From: JBKHBT01 sp046542255
Lineage (GTDB): Bacteria > UBP14 > UBA6098 > JBKHBT01
Direction of reading: 5' to 3'
NCBI GenBank assembly: GCA_046542255.1
Contig: JBKHBT010000081.1
Span: forward strand, 1-15,217
Length of the DNA: 15,217 nt
In this document: positions 1 through 6,436 of the stretch, in pieces
Position numbering within the stretch: position 1 is the first letter of the stretch
How the letters are laid out: each line of letters opens with the position of its first letter
Translations under genes and position numbers: made by a program
Notes under the pieces: model-generated
What the model was told of the DNA's origin: nothing
Seen by the model: the letters and a program-made list of their open reading frames with translations, nothing else
Databases searched by the model: none

Positions 1-129
1 ATTCATAGCGCAGAAAAAATGACTAATTATTATTTTGATATTTTTGATACAAATTTTGATCTTGAGAAAATATACGGAAATACGGATTATGAAATCTACA
101 AAATAAACACTATCATTGAACAAGAATAG
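1..129 (+). CDS. C-terminal fragment of an unrecognised protein
   Basis: An open frame enters from the left edge in frame 1 and stops at TAG 127-129, giving 42 residues. The tail is rich in Tyr, Asp, Asn and Ile and ends in a segment reading YGNTDYEIYKI. Tails of this type (an aromatic, YG, then DYxIYKI) occur at the end of the soluble C-terminal domains of some large membrane glycosyltransferases, but 42 residues are too few to assign a family. The start and all catalytic parts lie outside the window. No terminator follows it, and 317 bases separate it from the next gene. That it is a real coding end is likely from the continuous frame and composition; its function is unknown. Confidence 0.5.
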   Translation: MHSAEKMTNYYFDIFDTNFDLEKIYGNTDYEIYKINTIIEQE

Positions 130-446
130 TTAAAAAATCCTTATAAATTATTTATCTTCTTAAGCTTCTCTTACCCTGACATTCGGCATTCGAATCTATA
201 CTTAAAATAGCGTTGCTGCTTTAAATGCTACCAAAAACTGTTCAAGCTTTTAGCTGAACTGGTCCATTATTGATTCTACAATATATCTCTAAATCATAGA
301 GAGCACTATCGATTTTATTTACTTCTTTAAGTATCGCTAGTTCATTAACTTAAGCGTTATCATTTATTTACAATTATGGATTAAAGGAAAACACCTTGAT
401 TTTGCATATCATTAATGTATTTTAATACGAAACAAGGAGGCCTAAA
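130..446. other. Gene-free leader upstream of the DUF3467 cluster
   Basis: This AT-rich stretch has stop codons in all frames and no credible gene. It contains small dyads, for example TCTCTA at 286-291 against TAGAGA at 297-302, and a bulged hairpin around 241-258, but none is followed by a T-run. I see no tRNA-like T-arm and no riboswitch I recognise. The right end holds a promoter candidate and a strong ribosome binding site (AAGGAGG, 434-440) for the next gene. Confidence 0.5.
396..423 (+). promoter_or_regulatory. Weak sigma70-like promoter candidate for the DUF3467 cluster
   Basis: TTGATT (396-401) and TATTTT (418-423) are separated by 16 bp, upstream of the ribosome site at 434-440. 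The -10 match is mediocre in an AT-rich background, so this is a candidate only. The position fits a short leader for the gene at 447. Confidence 0.3.
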
Positions 447-755
447 ATGTCATCACCAAAAAAACAAATGCCACAGAAACTAAATATCGAGTTGCCAGAC
501 GAGATAGCAGATGGAACTTATGCCAATATGGTAATCATCGGTCATTCGCAGTCTGAATTTGTTCTCGATTTTGCCAGAATAACACCCGGCGCTAAAAAAA
601 CACGCGTCCAATCTAGAGTTATAATGACTCCTGTCAATGCTATGAAACTTATGAAAACACTCGAAGACAATGTCAAAAAGTATGAGGACAAGCATGGCGA
701 AATCAAATTCAAGGGTAATGAAAAATCAAAAGGCATCGGCTTTTCAATGGATTAA
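447..755 (+). CDS. DUF3467 family small protein
   Basis: This 102-residue protein shows the DUF3467 pattern across nearly its whole length: a GTYANMVIIGHSQSEFVLDF block (residues 23-42), then an ARITPG turn (43-48), a basic VQSRVIMTP strand (54-62), and a C-terminal helix (about 63-83) running into KHGEI. No signal peptide or membrane segment is visible, so it should be cytoplasmic. The fold suggests a small beta sheet followed by a helix. The biochemical role of the family is not established to my knowledge. The start is well supported by AAGGAGG six bases upstream of ATG 447. It is the first gene of a close three-gene set: the next gene begins 5 nt after its stop. The family call is firm; the function is unknown. 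Confidence 0.85.
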   Translation: MSSPKKQMPQKLNIELPDEIADGTYANMVIIGHSQSEFVLDFARITPGAKKTRVQSRVIMTPVNAMKLMKTLEDNVKKYEDKHGEIKFKGNEKSKGIGFSMD

Positions 756-760
756 ATTAG

Positions 761-1468
761 ATGAAAAAAACAATTGTTCAGAATCCAAATATAGTTAAAG
801 ATTTCCTATCTATTGACAATATCGATGGATTTGCTAATAATCTAAAAACTTGCATTAAGTATTACTCAAAAGGTATAGAATTATCAAGCATTTATATAGA
901 TGATGCTGTGCTGAGGGCCTATTTTATTGCAAAAGCTGAAGGCAAAAACAGTACAATATCGAAAGATATTCTCATCGATCTCGTTTTATCTTTAGGGTTT
1001 TGGGCAAGATGGGCTCCAGAAGATTGTGATTTCGACAATTTGGCAAATAATATTCTTAATCTTGTGATAAATTCTAATTCTTTTATTAGAGCATCTGCAC
1101 TGGCTTCTCTTGGGTTTCTCTGGCAGAGAATCCCTGAATATACAGATGATTGGATGATTTTCTCGGATGCTTTTTTAGAAAATGAACCGATAATTAAGAT
1201 TTATTCATTATTTGGGATTCATACAGCAATTCAGAATCCGCAAAATATGCCACCAGATTATACAATAGAATCTCTCCTGGATCTTTTGGAGGACAGTGAT
1301 TCGGAAATCAGGGAAGAAGCAGCTCTTATTATACATCACATTTCAAAACATAAACCTGAAAAGCTTATCCCATACAGAAGGCGTATTGAATACCGATATA
1401 AAAGCGGAATCAATAATATGGTAATTAGAAGGCTAAAAAAAGCAATTGCAAATATTAATGATGCATAG
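761..1468 (+). CDS. HEAT-like alpha-helical repeat protein, function unknown
   Basis: This 235-residue protein is predicted to be almost entirely helical. Two stretches have the spacing of HEAT-type repeats: residues 92-125 (two helices around NSNSFIRASALASLGFLW) and 168-198 (LLDLLEDSDSEIREEAALII, the classic D-x-E-I-R-x-x-A-A turn). The C-terminus is strongly basic (residues 205-227). There is no signal peptide or membrane segment. HEAT folds usually scaffold protein contacts, and DNA alkylation repair proteins of the AlkD group also use them, but I do not see evidence for that activity here. The gene lies 5 nt after the DUF3467 stop with only a poor ribosome site, which suggests translational coupling, and 12 nt before the DUF4438 gene. 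It looks more AT-rich than the genes on either side. Confidence 0.7.
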   Translation: MKKTIVQNPNIVKDFLSIDNIDGFANNLKTCIKYYSKGIELSSIYIDDAVLRAYFIAKAEGKNSTISKDILIDLVLSLGFWARWAPEDCDFDNLANNILNLVINSNSFIRASALASLGFLWQRIPEYTDDWMIFSDAFLENEPIIKIYSLFGIHTAIQNPQNMPPDYTIESLLDLLEDSDSEIREEAALIIHHISKHKPEKLIPYRRRIEYRYKSGINNMVIRRLKKAIANINDA

Positions 1469-1480
1469 AAAGGATAAATA

Positions 1481-2359
1481 ATGATCAAAACTAACAAAAA
1501 GAACCTTGTAAAAATGGCAATTTCTGGCAAGGTTTCCCCGCCAGAGCGATCTGCAAGATTTGGCGTAGATTCCGATGGGAAGCCATTTTTCGTTCCAGGA
1601 ACCGGTGGCATATGCTATAATGTCATAGTCGGCGACAGAGCATTTGGTTGGGCCGGCGATCACGTAGAGCCGGGGGTTTCGACACGTGCAACCAAAAAAT
1701 CGCGCGATGGCCAGAATGCGGCTTATAATTTCCTGGCCTGTATCGGAAATGAGGCAAAGCTCGTATCCGGTGATGCCAAGGGCGAATTAGGAAGAGTAAC
1801 AGGCCATCATGGTGGGTCAGAAAGAGTTATGGTAGATTTCGGCGAAGAAACGATGGAGAAAATGACTCATGATGATTCGCTAATAATAAAATCTTTTGGA
1901 CAGGGACTCGAGCTTAGTGATTATCCAGAAATTAGAGTATCGAATATCGACCCTGAGCTTCTCGAGAAGATGAATATCGAAGAAAAAGACGGGAAATTAT
2001 ATATTGGAGTTACTCACTTTATTCCTGCAAAACTCATGGGTTCTGGCGTAGGCTCTACAATGGTCGGAGCCGGTGATTATGATATCATGACACAGGATAA
2101 AGAGCTGGTAAAAGAGCTGGGTATCGATAAAATTCGCTTTGGCGATATTGTGGCCATAATGGATCATGACAATGTCTATGGAAGGGCATATCGCACAAAT
2201 GCAGTTACAATAGGTGTGGTTGTTCATTCCGACTGCAAATTCTCTGGACATGGCCCTGGTGTTACCACTTTCTTGTCTTCACGAGACCAACAAATTAAAC
2301 CATTTATCGATTCTGATTCCAATATTGCAAAGCTTCTTGGAATTGGTGTTTTTAGATAA
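1481..2359 (+). CDS. DUF4438 family protein
   Basis: This 292-residue protein matches the DUF4438 family, which includes a structurally solved but functionally unassigned Thermotoga protein (TM1086, from memory). Conserved blocks visible are PGTGGICYNVIVGDRAFGWA (39-58) followed by GDHVEPGVS (59-67), GHHGGSERVMVDF (108-120), the GSGVGST and GAGDYDIMTQD segment (188-206), and HSDCKFSGHGPGVTT (249-263). Clustered Gly, His, Asp and Glu suggest a metal or ligand site, but that is inference. There is no signal peptide. The start at 1481 has an AAAGGA ribosome site nearby (about 1468-1474). It is the last gene of the DUF3467/HEAT/DUF4438 cluster and is followed 24 nt downstream by an intrinsic terminator, so the cluster ends here. 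Confidence 0.85.
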   Translation: MIKTNKKNLVKMAISGKVSPPERSARFGVDSDGKPFFVPGTGGICYNVIVGDRAFGWAGDHVEPGVSTRATKKSRDGQNAAYNFLACIGNEAKLVSGDAKGELGRVTGHHGGSERVMVDFGEETMEKMTHDDSLIIKSFGQGLELSDYPEIRVSNIDPELLEKMNIEEKDGKLYIGVTHFIPAKLMGSGVGSTMVGAGDYDIMTQDKELVKELGIDKIRFGDIVAIMDHDNVYGRAYRTNAVTIGVVVHSDCKFSGHGPGVTTFLSSRDQQIKPFIDSDSNIAKLLGIGVFR

Positions 2360-2365
2360 TATTAT
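2337..2365 (+). promoter_or_regulatory. Possible promoter for the flippase gene, inside the end of the DUF4438 gene
   Basis: TTGGAA (2337-2342) lies 17 bp before TATTAT (2360-2365). If used, transcription would begin near 2372 and the terminator hairpin at 2384-2407 would sit in the short 5' leader of the flippase gene. The -35 match is partial and the surroundings are AT-rich, so confidence is low. It is listed because no other promoter space exists between the terminator and the start codon at 2413. Confidence 0.25.
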
Positions 2366-2383
2366 TATAAATAATAAATTCCT

Positions 2384-2407
2384 AAACCCCCTGAAAAGGG
2401 GGTTTTT
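2384..2407 (+). terminator. Intrinsic terminator directly before the flippase start codon
   Basis: A perfect 8-bp stem, AAACCCCC (2384-2391) with GGGGGTTT (2398-2405), closes a TGAAAA loop and runs into five T residues (2403-2407). This is a textbook rho-independent terminator for the DUF4438 cluster. It ends only 5 nt before the ATG at 2413. The GGGGG arm therefore lies 10 nt before the start codon, where a ribosome binding site would be expected. Confidence 0.9.
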
Positions 2408-2412
2408 ACCTA

Positions 2413-3951
2413 ATGAGCAGAAAAACAGCAATTTCGATTGGTAAAGTCGGACTAATTAAGGGTTTTGCCAAAGCACTGGCTTTTCTTAAAACGATTTTGA
2501 TTGCAAAATTCTTTGGTGCAAGCGGCATGACAGATGCATGGTATGTCGCATATACAATTCCAGAAATGCTTACAAGTTTTCTCGGATTTCAAGATATAAA
2601 AGGTGCAACCACATCTATTTTCTCTCATTATGACGAAAGCAATCCTTCCGAATTCAATAGGGCGTTTAGCGCTATTTTCAATATGCTCCTGATTCTCGGC
2701 TTTGTTGTTTCGATAATTGCGGTTGTTTTTGCTGGCTTTTTGGTCAGCATAACTGCACATGACCTGGACCCTGAACTACTTGAATTAGCGACCGAATTAG
2801 CAAGGATAGTTCTGCCAGTAATCGTTTTTATGGGATTATCGAATTTCTTGATGAGCGTCCTTAATTCAAGAGAGTTCTTTTTGGTACCTGCTATTGTGCA
2901 GCTTATGTCTAATATTATTGCTGTTTCTATTATTTTACTATTGCACAAGCATCTTGGGATAAACAGCGTTGCATGGGGAATCCTGTTAGGATGGTTTGGT
3001 GCCATGATTATTCAAATTCCTTTTATGCTGAAGGCCAAAATTAAATATAAACCATTTTATTTCGGTGAATTCAAAGCCATTAAGAGTTTTATCACCTTTT
3101 TTAGTCCGCTTTTTATTCCGATTTTTGCCAGCCAGATTAATGCCCTTGTTATCAAAAACCTGGGCTCCACATTGCGGCCGCTTGGGAAAATAACCGCTTA
3201 TAGCTATGCTATTTTAATCGTTGGCTCTATTATCTCTCTTGCTGTTGAACCATTCACCATCGTGCTATTGCCCAGGATATCGAGATTGGTTGCACAAGAG
3301 GCATTCGAGAAATTAGGCAAACTTGTGCAAAGATACGCAAAATATTTTATGATCATATTTTTGCCCATTAGCACATTTATGATTCTCAATACCCCTGCAA
3401 TTGTCTCAATAGTTTTCCAAAGAGGCGAATTTGATAAATATGCCCATAGCATTACATCGATAGCTCTTATTGCGGCTTCGACAAGTATTTTGCCCTGGGC
3501 AATGAATCTATATTACAAGCTATATTTCCTTGCAATGAAGCAGACCAGAACAATCGCAACCATTGATGTGATAACAATTGCTTTTCATATCGGCATGAAC
3601 TTTTTACTGACTCACTTATTTGGCCTTTTCGGTTTGGTTTTCGCGGCTACATTAGCATATACAGCAAGATTCTTAATCTATGGGATAATCACTGGCAAAA
3701 ACCTAAAACAATGCAATTTCACCAAACTACTGCTGTATTTACTTGGCCTTCTGCCTTCGGCTGGCTTACTGCTTCTGATATCATATCTCGGGAAAACATA
3801 TCTTCACTTCGATAGCCAATATAATGACTTATTTATTGTGATTATCTCATTTGTTGCTGGTTTTTCTGTCTATTTCGGGACTTTATATATCTTGAGAAAT
3901 AGAGAAATAATAGACATAAGCCATCGCGTTTTAAGAAAAATCAAAAAGTAA
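2413..3951 (+). CDS. murJ: MurJ/MviN-family lipid-linked precursor flippase
   Basis: This 512-residue polytopic membrane protein has about 14 hydrophobic segments and the MurJ/MviN (MOP superfamily) N-terminal pattern: a first helix ending in LIAKFFGASG (29-38) and the conserved TDAW motif (40-43, family TDAF). MurJ moves lipid II across the inner membrane for peptidoglycan synthesis. The start at ATG 2413 is needed to keep the first helix intact; a later start would remove it. No classical ribosome site exists apart from the GGGGG arm of the preceding terminator. The arginines that E. coli MurJ uses in its central cavity (R18, R24, R52, R270) do not appear here: K20 and K26 stand in the first two places, and I find no arginine in the regions matching the other two. 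It could therefore carry a related lipid-linked substrate. The flippase family is clear; the exact substrate is less certain. Confidence 0.8.
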   Translation: MSRKTAISIGKVGLIKGFAKALAFLKTILIAKFFGASGMTDAWYVAYTIPEMLTSFLGFQDIKGATTSIFSHYDESNPSEFNRAFSAIFNMLLILGFVVSIIAVVFAGFLVSITAHDLDPELLELATELARIVLPVIVFMGLSNFLMSVLNSREFFLVPAIVQLMSNIIAVSIILLLHKHLGINSVAWGILLGWFGAMIIQIPFMLKAKIKYKPFYFGEFKAIKSFITFFSPLFIPIFASQINALVIKNLGSTLRPLGKITAYSYAILIVGSIISLAVEPFTIVLLPRISRLVAQEAFEKLGKLVQRYAKYFMIIFLPISTFMILNTPAIVSIVFQRGEFDKYAHSITSIALIAASTSILPWAMNLYYKLYFLAMKQTRTIATIDVITIAFHIGMNFLLTHLFGLFGLVFAATLAYTARFLIYGIITGKNLKQCNFTKLLLYLLGLLPSAGLLLLISYLGKTYLHFDSQYNDLFIVIISFVAGFSVYFGTLYILRNREIIDISHRVLRKIKK

Positions 3952-3990
3952 ACTCTTCGTTTCCTTCAAATTTCTTTTTCGAGAATTTCT

Positions 3991-4026
3991 AATCTCTTTT
4001 TATTCTTTGCAAAATAAGAGATTTTT
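3991..4026 (+). terminator. AT-rich intrinsic terminator after the flippase gene
   Basis: AATCTCTT (3991-3998) pairs with AAGAGATT (4016-4023), with a further ATT/AAT pairing across a TTT bulge, and the hairpin ends in five T residues (4022-4026). It lies 40 nt after the flippase stop and about 40 nt before the dCMP deaminase start. The stem is AT-rich, so its strength is uncertain. Promoter-like TTGCAA (4007-4012) and TAAATT (4029-4034) overlap it and could serve the next operon. Confidence 0.55.
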
Positions 4027-4064
4027 GATAAATTATCACAAAATTTATTACTATGAGAGGGACT

Positions 4065-4523
4065 ATGTCAGATAGAAGACCCAGTTGGGATGAATATTTC
4101 ATGAGGATGGCATATCTAGCCGCCGAGCGTTCTACATGCCTCAGGCGCAAAGTCGGTGCAGTTTTAGTCCGCGATAAGCGCGCAATCGCAACGGGATATA
4201 ATGGTGCGCCTGCAAGAATTAGACATTGCCAGGAAACCGGTTGCCTGAGGCAAAAACTACAGGTGCCATCGGGAGAAAGACATGAACTATGCCGGGGGTT
4301 ACATGCTGAACAAAATGCAATTATCCAGGCAGCACTTTTTGGCGTTAGCACAAAGGATGCTATTTTATATTGTACCACGCAGCCTTGCATTATATGTACC
4401 AAGATGCTTATAAATGCAGGAATTAGAAAGATTTATGTAACTGAAAAATATCCCGATCCTTTAGCCGAAGAATTTTTGCAAGAAGCCGGTATTCCGCTAA
4501 TTCTTTACGAAAAAGAAAAATAG
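4065..4523 (+). CDS. Deoxycytidylate (dCMP) deaminase
   Basis: This 152-residue protein is a zinc-dependent deaminase of the dCMP deaminase/ComEB group, converting dCMP to dUMP, the precursor of dTMP. The zinc site is clear: HAEQN (H80, E82 as proton shuttle) and PCIIC (C108, C111). The N-terminal PSWDEYFM and TCLRRKVGAVLV blocks and the GYNGAP loop are family signatures. The start at ATG 4065 is preferred over an in-frame ATG at 4053, because GAGAGGG (4055-4061) precedes 4065 and family members begin close to PSWDEYF. The nrdR gene starts 3 nt after its stop, which links dCMP deamination with control of ribonucleotide reductase in one transcript. Residues for catalysis are intact, so it should be active. 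Confidence 0.93.
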   Translation: MSDRRPSWDEYFMRMAYLAAERSTCLRRKVGAVLVRDKRAIATGYNGAPARIRHCQETGCLRQKLQVPSGERHELCRGLHAEQNAIIQAALFGVSTKDAILYCTTQPCIICTKMLINAGIRKIYVTEKYPDPLAEEFLQEAGIPLILYEKEK

Positions 4524-4526
4524 AAT

Positions 4527-5003
4527 ATGAAATGTCCTTTCTGCGAAAAAAACGAGAGTAGAGTAGTTGATTCGAGGGTAAGCAAAGATGGTAAATCGAT
4601 AAGACGCCGCCGAGAATGTCTTGCATGTCAAAAGAGATTCACGACATATGAATATGTCCAGGAATTCGAAATCATGGTCATAAAACGTGATGGAAGGCGT
4701 GAAGCCTACGATAGAGGTAAATTGATAAAGAGCATATCCACTGCCTGTTCCAAAAGGCCAATTTCCTATGAAAAAATTCAGCAGATAGCAAATGAAATAG
4801 AAAATAGGATAATATCTCGGCAGAAAACCGAAATCGAAAGCCTCAAAATTGGTGAATACACCATGAAAAAATTAAAAAATGTCGATCAGGTCGCATATGT
4901 TCGCTTTGCTTCGGTTTATCGCGATTTCAAGGATGTCGAAGAATTCACAAATGAGATAAATAAGCTTATTAATAAAAGGAAAGACGATGTATCTCAATCA
5001 TAA
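4527..5003 (+). CDS. nrdR: NrdR, ribonucleotide reductase transcriptional repressor
   Basis: This 158-residue protein has both parts of NrdR: an N-terminal zinc ribbon (C3, C6, C31, C34, with the basic SIRRRRECLAC segment and RFTTYE) and an ATP-cone from about residue 49 to 139 (VIKRDGRREAYDRGKL and YVRFASVYRDFKD). NrdR senses ATP and dATP and represses nrd operons by binding paired NrdR boxes. Its length is normal for the family. It begins 3 nt after the dCMP deaminase stop without a distinct ribosome site, suggesting coupling, and its last 17 nt overlap the heptose kinase gene. No ribonucleotide reductase gene and no NrdR box are visible in this window, so its targets lie elsewhere. Confidence 0.96.
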   Translation: MKCPFCEKNESRVVDSRVSKDGKSIRRRRECLACQKRFTTYEYVQEFEIMVIKRDGRREAYDRGKLIKSISTACSKRPISYEKIQQIANEIENRIISRQKTEIESLKIGEYTMKKLKNVDQVAYVRFASVYRDFKDVEEFTNEINKLINKRKDDVSQS

Positions 5004-5985
5004 TAGACTCAAAGAGATATTCGATAATATAAAGGATACAAAGATACTCGTAATCGGAGACATAATGCTCGACCGTTATGTCTGGGGCGATTGCGAGCGA
5101 ATTTCGCCAGAGGCACCAGTGCCTGTTATCCATGTCAAAGGTGAGACAGAAAGAGCCGGCGGTGCTGCCAATGTAGCCATAAATATCGCCAAACTCGGCG
5201 GTAAGCCATCCATACTTGGCCTGATTGGCAAAGATATGCATGGCAGGACTCTGAATAATATTCTCGAAGAGAACTCCATTTCAAGAGACTATCTTGTCGA
5301 AATCGAAAATCGTCCTACCACGGTCAAAACAAGGGTTATTGCCCAGAATCAGCAGGTCGTTCGGGTAGATAGAGAAGATATGCAGGATATCGATGGAAAA
5401 CTTCACGATGAAATGGTTAAAGAACTGCGAAAGGCACTGCCACATATCGATGGAATAATCATTTCCGATTATGGAAAAGGAGTTATTACACGGGATTTTC
5501 TTGATATTATTTTGCTCGAAGCAAGGAGAGATAATACTTACATATCCGTCGACCCGAAAGAACGCCATTTCGAAATATACCATGAGATATCTCTCATTAC
5601 ACCCAATACCAAAGAAACATCCTATGCAGTAGGCTACAAAGTAGAGTCTGATGAAAGCGTTAAAAGTGCCGGACACGAGCTTTTGCGAAAATTAAAAGCA
5701 GACTCGGTACTTATTACTCGTGGCTCGAAAGGCATGTCATTATTTACTCACGATAAGGAATATCATTTGCCGACTTTGGCGCAGAAGGTTTTCGATGTTA
5801 CTGGCGCTGGAGATACTGTTATAGCTGCGGTTACGACAGCTTGCTGTTCGGGATGCGGAATATACGAAGCGGCAATAATTGCAAATCATGCAGCCGGTAT
5901 CTCGGTATCTGAATTAGGGACAAAAGCTGTTTCACCGGATGAAATAGAGCGGAGTATGGAAATTGAGCGAAAAAAAGATAGTTAG
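4987..5985 (+). CDS. rfaE1: D-glycero-beta-D-manno-heptose-7-phosphate kinase
   Basis: This 332-residue PfkB-family kinase phosphorylates D-glycero-D-manno-heptose 7-phosphate at C1, giving the 1,7-bisphosphate for ADP-heptose and the LPS inner core. Signatures are VIGDIMLDRYVWGD (22-35), SPEAPVPV (40-47), RAGGAANVA (56-64), the SDYGKG segment (160-165), TPNTKE (205-210), and the catalytic DVTGAGDT loop with base D276. It is the kinase half only; E. coli HldE fuses this to the adenylyltransferase, which here is the next gene. The start at ATG 4987 has AAAGGA (4976-4981) in front and overlaps the nrdR end by 17 nt. The Cys-rich stretch TACCSGCG (284-291) is unusual but lies outside the active site. 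Confidence 0.95.
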   Translation: MYLNHNRLKEIFDNIKDTKILVIGDIMLDRYVWGDCERISPEAPVPVIHVKGETERAGGAANVAINIAKLGGKPSILGLIGKDMHGRTLNNILEENSISRDYLVEIENRPTTVKTRVIAQNQQVVRVDREDMQDIDGKLHDEMVKELRKALPHIDGIIISDYGKGVITRDFLDIILLEARRDNTYISVDPKERHFEIYHEISLITPNTKETSYAVGYKVESDESVKSAGHELLRKLKADSVLITRGSKGMSLFTHDKEYHLPTLAQKVFDVTGAGDTVIAAVTTACCSGCGIYEAAIIANHAAGISVSELGTKAVSPDEIERSMEIERKKDS

Positions 5986-6436
5986 TATCGGAGAGATACA
6001 AAGGAGAATCCCAAAAGATAAAACAGTCGTATTTACAAATGGCTGTTTCGATATAATCCATAAAGGCCATGTTGAATATCTTCGAAAGGCCAGAGCGTTG
6101 GGTGATTTTCTTATTATTGGAGTCAATTCCGACGAATCGATGGAAAAAATTAAAGGCTCCAAAAGGCCGATTATGACTTTTGAGAATCGTAGCGCTGTTC
6201 TCGCTGCATTTGAATTCGTGGATATAATTATACAATTTCATGATCAAACTCCTATTAAATTGATCAATTTAGTCAAACCCGATATCCTGGTCAAAGGCGC
6301 TGATTACCAAATTAAAGATATTGTAGGTGCGGATTTTGTGATTTCGAAAGGTGGAAAAGTGAAAACAATCGAATTGGAGAAGGGGTACTCGACCAGCCAA
6401 ATTATTCAAACTATAAAAGAAAGGTATTGTCAATAA
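5963..6436 (+). CDS. rfaE2: D-glycero-beta-D-manno-heptose 1-phosphate adenylyltransferase
   Basis: This 157-residue nucleotidyltransferase (cytidylyltransferase-like fold) uses ATP to make ADP-D-glycero-beta-D-manno-heptose. The FTNGCFDIIHKGH block (24-36) carries the HxGH nucleotide-binding signature (H33, H36), followed by IIGVNSDES (51-59), KPDILVKGADY (105-115) and the C-terminal GYSTSQII (141-148). Its length is normal for the stand-alone enzyme. The start is TTG at 5963, supported by GGAG at 5951-5954 eight bases upstream; no in-frame ATG precedes the conserved core. The gene overlaps the kinase by 23 nt, so the two halves of HldE are separate but probably translationally coupled. The phosphatase and epimerase steps (gmhB, hldD) are not in the window. 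Confidence 0.95.
   Translation: MSEKKIVSIGEIQRRIPKDKTVVFTNGCFDIIHKGHVEYLRKARALGDFLIIGVNSDESMEKIKGSKRPIMTFENRSAVLAAFEFVDIIIQFHDQTPIKLINLVKPDILVKGADYQIKDIVGADFVISKGGKVKTIELEKGYSTSQIIQTIKERYCQ

Noticed and set aside
130..446. A tRNA, CRISPR array or small RNA in the left gap
   Set aside because: There is no T-arm consensus, no regularly spaced repeats and no terminator-like end; only short AT-rich dyads were found.
3952..4064. An NrdR box upstream of the dCMP deaminase-nrdR genes
   Set aside because: No paired ACAC-AT-rich-GTGT palindromes are visible in the leader.
447..4523. A defence system formed by the three unknown genes plus the deaminase
   Set aside because: The terminators at 2384-2407 and 3991-4026 and the intervening flippase separate the groups; the deaminase has an ordinary dCMP deaminase sequence and pairs with nrdR.
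5281..5676. A 131-codon minus-strand open frame antisense to the heptose kinase
   Set aside because: The plus-strand frame carries the full PfkB-family motif set; the antisense product is Cys/Phe-rich and unlike a real protein.
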